Shown piece by piece: positions 60,765-64,000 of a stretch of DNA of 64,000 nucleotides. The position numbers and the translations under genes are program-made. The DNA lies in assembly GCF_963855985.1 (NCBI RefSeq), contig NC_087095.1, positions 12,348,001 through 12,412,000 of the forward strand, written 5' to 3'. Positions within the stretch are counted from its first letter, which is position 1. Each line of letters begins with the position of its first letter. The DNA is from Ostrinia nubilalis. Taxonomy: Eukaryota; Arthropoda; Insecta; Lepidoptera; Crambidae. The notes under the pieces are model-generated. The model saw only the letters and a list, made by a program, of their open reading frames with translations, did not search any database and was not told where the DNA came from.

Positions 60765-61035
60765 GCTGTTCCTCTAAAATGAAGTATATTGGTTTGTACT
60801 ACTTTTTACCTAGATGTACGATTTCATAGACAGTTGCAGGAAAAGTGATACCCTTAGTTCCTACAGTATTCATTTTTCATAACCACCTTTTTAAAAACAG
60901 TGTGTACGTTTAGTAACTGTTAAGTGTAAATACCTTGAGGAGATGAGGCATTACAAAAGTCTGCTTGATACTAATCCTATTGAATTTGCTACGAAACTAC
61001 GAGTACTCGCCGTGAGGACATGCACGAAATGGTTC
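60765..61035. other. Gene-free AT-rich DNA
   Basis: Nothing recognisable is seen. Confidence 0.5.
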
Positions 61036-61130
61036 GTTCGTTTCAGCCAAATGACGTCCACTGCTAGACAAAGGCAAGGATTTCCATAAAGACCGGTCCT
61101 ACGCTGAACGCATCCAGCATGCAGCAATAA
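61036..61130 (-). repeat. RTE-type LINE 3' end, damaged (minus strand)
   Basis: The minus strand reads MRSA, a stop, DRSLWKSL, then a deletion joining CTTTGTCTAGCAGTGGACGT and CATTTGGCTGAAACG. It belongs to the same subfamily as the 41580-41710 copy. Confidence 0.6.
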
Positions 61131-63755
61131 AATGGTTCAGTTGGTTGATTTGACATAACAATAAATAGGTACCTAAATAACGAAGATAATTTATGGAAAA
61201 GTATATTTCATCTAAATTTATTTTGTCAATTTAGTAACGTAACACTGCGCCGAAACCTTTTCAGCAAAATCCTTCCAAATCACTAGTTTTTCGAGTAACT
61301 TTAAACCCCCAATTCACAAACAAAGTTGTGCCGGTATGCACAATACAAATAATCTCTGCATATACATAAATTATCTCTCTCATTCACACGGTCCCCTACC
61401 ATCCATGGCACAAAGTCTTATTTTCCAGTTAATCGTAAACTAATTGGATTTAAAGAGCTCTAAAGTAAGCTCTACATAAATAAGATGATAAAATAAAATA
61501 TTTCATTCTATAACATTCTTGCAATAAACCCTATCTATACGGTAATAGTTTTTCGGAAAAAGCAAGTAAAGCTTACTATTTAATCCTCGCAAACCGAATT
61601 TCCCCTCACACTAAAAATGAAAATGTAAATGCGCGCAAAAAAAATAAATACAAGGTCCAAATTAACATGTCCGCCCCGTCCTCGCAACTTTTCCAATTTT
61701 TTCGACCCGACAAGACAGTGAACTATAAATTCAGCCTCGGATGTCACGGGTTATAAAGCATAGGCGTTGCTGGTTATCGAGTGATTCCGGGGCGTTTCGC
61801 AAATTTATTCATACGGGGGACTCTCCGACCTCAGTTATTTAGGGCACACTTCCTTTATAGCGATCGGTCGAGATTTGTAACACTCCGAGATGTGGCTTTA
61901 AGTGCTAGGAAAGCCGATTGTCACGGTTCGCGACCGCATTTTAATTTATTTGCCGCTTCTAGTTTTTATTGAGGCTGTGCCGTGGTATTGTATTGTGACG
62001 CGATTTTTCGTATTGTGTGACAAGATTTCCATTGAATAATTTCATTACTAAGTATTACATTTACGTCATTGTAAAGTATTAATTTTGACACCAGAGTTGT
62101 AACAAGAGGTACATAAAAAAGACGAAACAGAAAATTTGTCTTGAAAACAAAGTTAAAAATACTTGTTTTTTGTTACGGTATAAAACTAGGCAGGTATAGT
62201 TCCATTCATGGTGGTATTGACTTCTTTGATAAACAAAGCAATTGATAAGATCGGTTTTTAATTGGCACATCCAATAGTTTCAATTAAGGGCCAATTTCAT
62301 GAAGTATTTTAATGAATGAAACACAGTGATAGAAATAGAACACTATTTTCATTTGTAACACAATGAATGACCTTTAAAATAAACTATCGACTATTATATT
62401 GGTAGGTAGTTGAAATTTTTGAGTTTAATTCATGAATTCCATCATGCTCTACTATTTTGTCTTGTGTAGAGGCGAGTTTATCTCTGTAAAGAGATACCAA
62501 AGCGACTAGAGTGAGAAGTTATTTCAATAATTTATGACGAGACTGTATTTGTATGGTAAATCTACAATAATTACCTATATTAAAGTTAGATCAAACTGTA
62601 CATATACCTATCTAAATAAAAAGTTACAAGAGACAATGTAGCTAAAGTTACTGCTCGGAATCTGTATGTTAGATAAAAATCTGATAAAACGTAAAAGCTT
62701 AAAATAAATTTCTTTGACAGAAAAAGTGCTCTAACTTTGATCAACGATAAAACTAAATTGTTAAATATACGAATACGTCTCGTCTAATTCACCAAGTGCA
62801 AGCAAAATGTAGTAGTTTTCGTTTCAAACCGTAGTTTCGTCAGGCAATCTTGATAAAGCAAAGGTCTGTCAGCATGTTCTAGCATCGGCCATCTTTGATT
62901 GACCCTCGAATAACTCTAGCGGGGTCCTTCACACGGCTGTAACTCAGCTGGTTGTTAATCCACTGTATTTATTCACATAAGCCTGCTTCACCCGTCTTAT
63001 TTCGGTATAAGTATGCCAATTATCTACGTCGTATTAAGAGCGAGAGACTTTATTCTGGGCAATGAGTCACGCAGAGAAAGTCCGTTACATCGCTGAATAT
63101 GCGACAGATTTATCGTGGTTTGGTAGGGCGGGGCGCGGTGATGTCGATAATTGTTGGCGTAGGAAAAGGCTTAACGCTGATCTATTGACAAGGTGAAGCT
63201 AAGGAAGCCGCCAATGTTACCAACTTTTATAAATTACAAAAAAAATTGAAGTTATCTCCACATTATCTCGCCAATAAGTACCTACTCACGTGTATCAGAT
63301 TTCAGGAAAAGAAAATAACCTATCCCTATCACAGAGTGCATTACATTATTTTTGATACACAGATAAACGCGTCACGAGTAATCTTAAAAAGTCCCAGATT
63401 CTAAAAAATGCAATTCAGAATACCTACCAAGTTACCTTTCTTGTTACAAACGTGACGGAAAAATTACCAAGTCACGGCATTAATTTGGCAAAATATCGTA
63501 GGTACTACTTGACATTGTTTTTAGGAAAAAATTATTAGGTGTTGTTGATATGCATTGCCTCAAAAGGTACCTACCTAACTTAAAATCTAAGCTCATAAGC
63601 TTAATTTCAAAATGCCATAGCATTTATTTTGAAATTGTACTTATCCTACTTCATTTTTGAAATTGTATCTATCCTACTTTAATCTACATACACAATTAAA
63701 CTGATTTCAAAATACAAACTACTCGGTTTCCAAGCGTTAAAGAGACATATTCAAA
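61131..63755. other. Gene-free AT-rich DNA
   Basis: No gene or recognisable element is seen. Confidence 0.5.
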
Positions 63756-63957
63756 ATCTGTGACCCTATTAACTCTAACTTTAACCCTATCGATATCGAC
63801 ACCCTCCTCCCCCTACCGGGTCGTCACCTGGAGGGCGCGGGGCGGGCGCCGCAGACTTGGCGACGCTACGGCGGGCAGGTTACGATTTACACTCCACCAA
63901 CTCAGCACAAACTCTGCCCGGAGGAAAACGCTGATAATCCACATTCAGACTGCGTGA
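63756..63957 (+). other. GC-rich block open in two frames (coding status unknown)
   Basis: Near the right edge a GC-rich stretch (about 63795-63880) is open in two + frames. One has an ATG at 63760 and ends at 63957. The other has no ATG and includes GGQVTIYTPPTQHKLCPEEN before a stop just inside the window end. Neither translation is recognised. It could be an exon, a regulatory island or a chance open frame in GC-rich DNA; I favour no call. Confidence 0.2.
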
Positions 63958-64000
63958 AAATTACATTGAGATTACTATGCTGTCTGCCGCTTTTATAGCG

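Noticed and set aside
1..64000. CRISPR arrays, operons or other prokaryotic systems
   Set aside because: The sequence is eukaryotic nuclear DNA with spliced genes and insect transposons. No regularly spaced short repeats were seen.

Overview
The window is an AT-rich, intron- and transposon-laden stretch of insect nuclear DNA, almost certainly from a moth or butterfly (Lepidoptera). The evidence is a FOXO gene with insect features and the C-terminus APSWVH, several RTE-type retrotransposon 3' ends with (GAT)n tails ending in the EEAYVQQWTS-type motif, and many short MITEs. I cannot name the species.

The only host protein gene I can support is foxo on the + strand, seen as six coding exons between 50114 and 54370. 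They encode 365 residues: the second half of the forkhead domain, two Akt-type phosphorylation sites, a basic nuclear localisation region, a His-Pro-Ala repeat and the conserved C-terminal activation region. All splice sites are GT-AG and the phases agree. The exon(s) for the N-terminus and the first half of the forkhead domain are not visible upstream, so positions 1-50113 are most simply read as one giant foxo intron. The 3' UTR starts at 54371, with candidate AATAAA signals at 54879 and 55021.

The presumed intron is mainly mobile-element sequence. It holds a piggyBac-like deletion derivative (10719-11655); a hAT element with exact 8-bp target duplications (13368-14378) that contains a mariner-like MITE, which contains a third element; two Harbinger-like MITEs in opposite orientation (17357-17474, 18628-18744); a degenerate piggyBac-like element with an RTE insertion whose 5' part is inverted (25365-26986); a perfect 89-bp foldback (29637-29725); a 3.9-kb hAT element whose transposase gene is split by a nested block containing an RTE reverse transcriptase pseudogene (37633-41513); a 264-bp near-perfect hairpin MITE (42633-42896); and a TTA-flanked MITE inside an older dispersed repeat (43601-43781). 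Between them are AT-rich stretches with scattered GC-rich islands, one with a perfect RFX X-box, which could be regulatory.

Downstream of foxo (55051-64000) I see no recognisable gene. There are RTE tails, a 110-bp tandem repeat, a MITE fragment and a GC-rich block open in two frames at the right edge. I found no tRNA, rRNA, CRISPR array or prokaryotic-type system, and nothing that clearly forms a new multi-gene system. The most unusual structures are the foldbacks and the nested or rearranged transposons.
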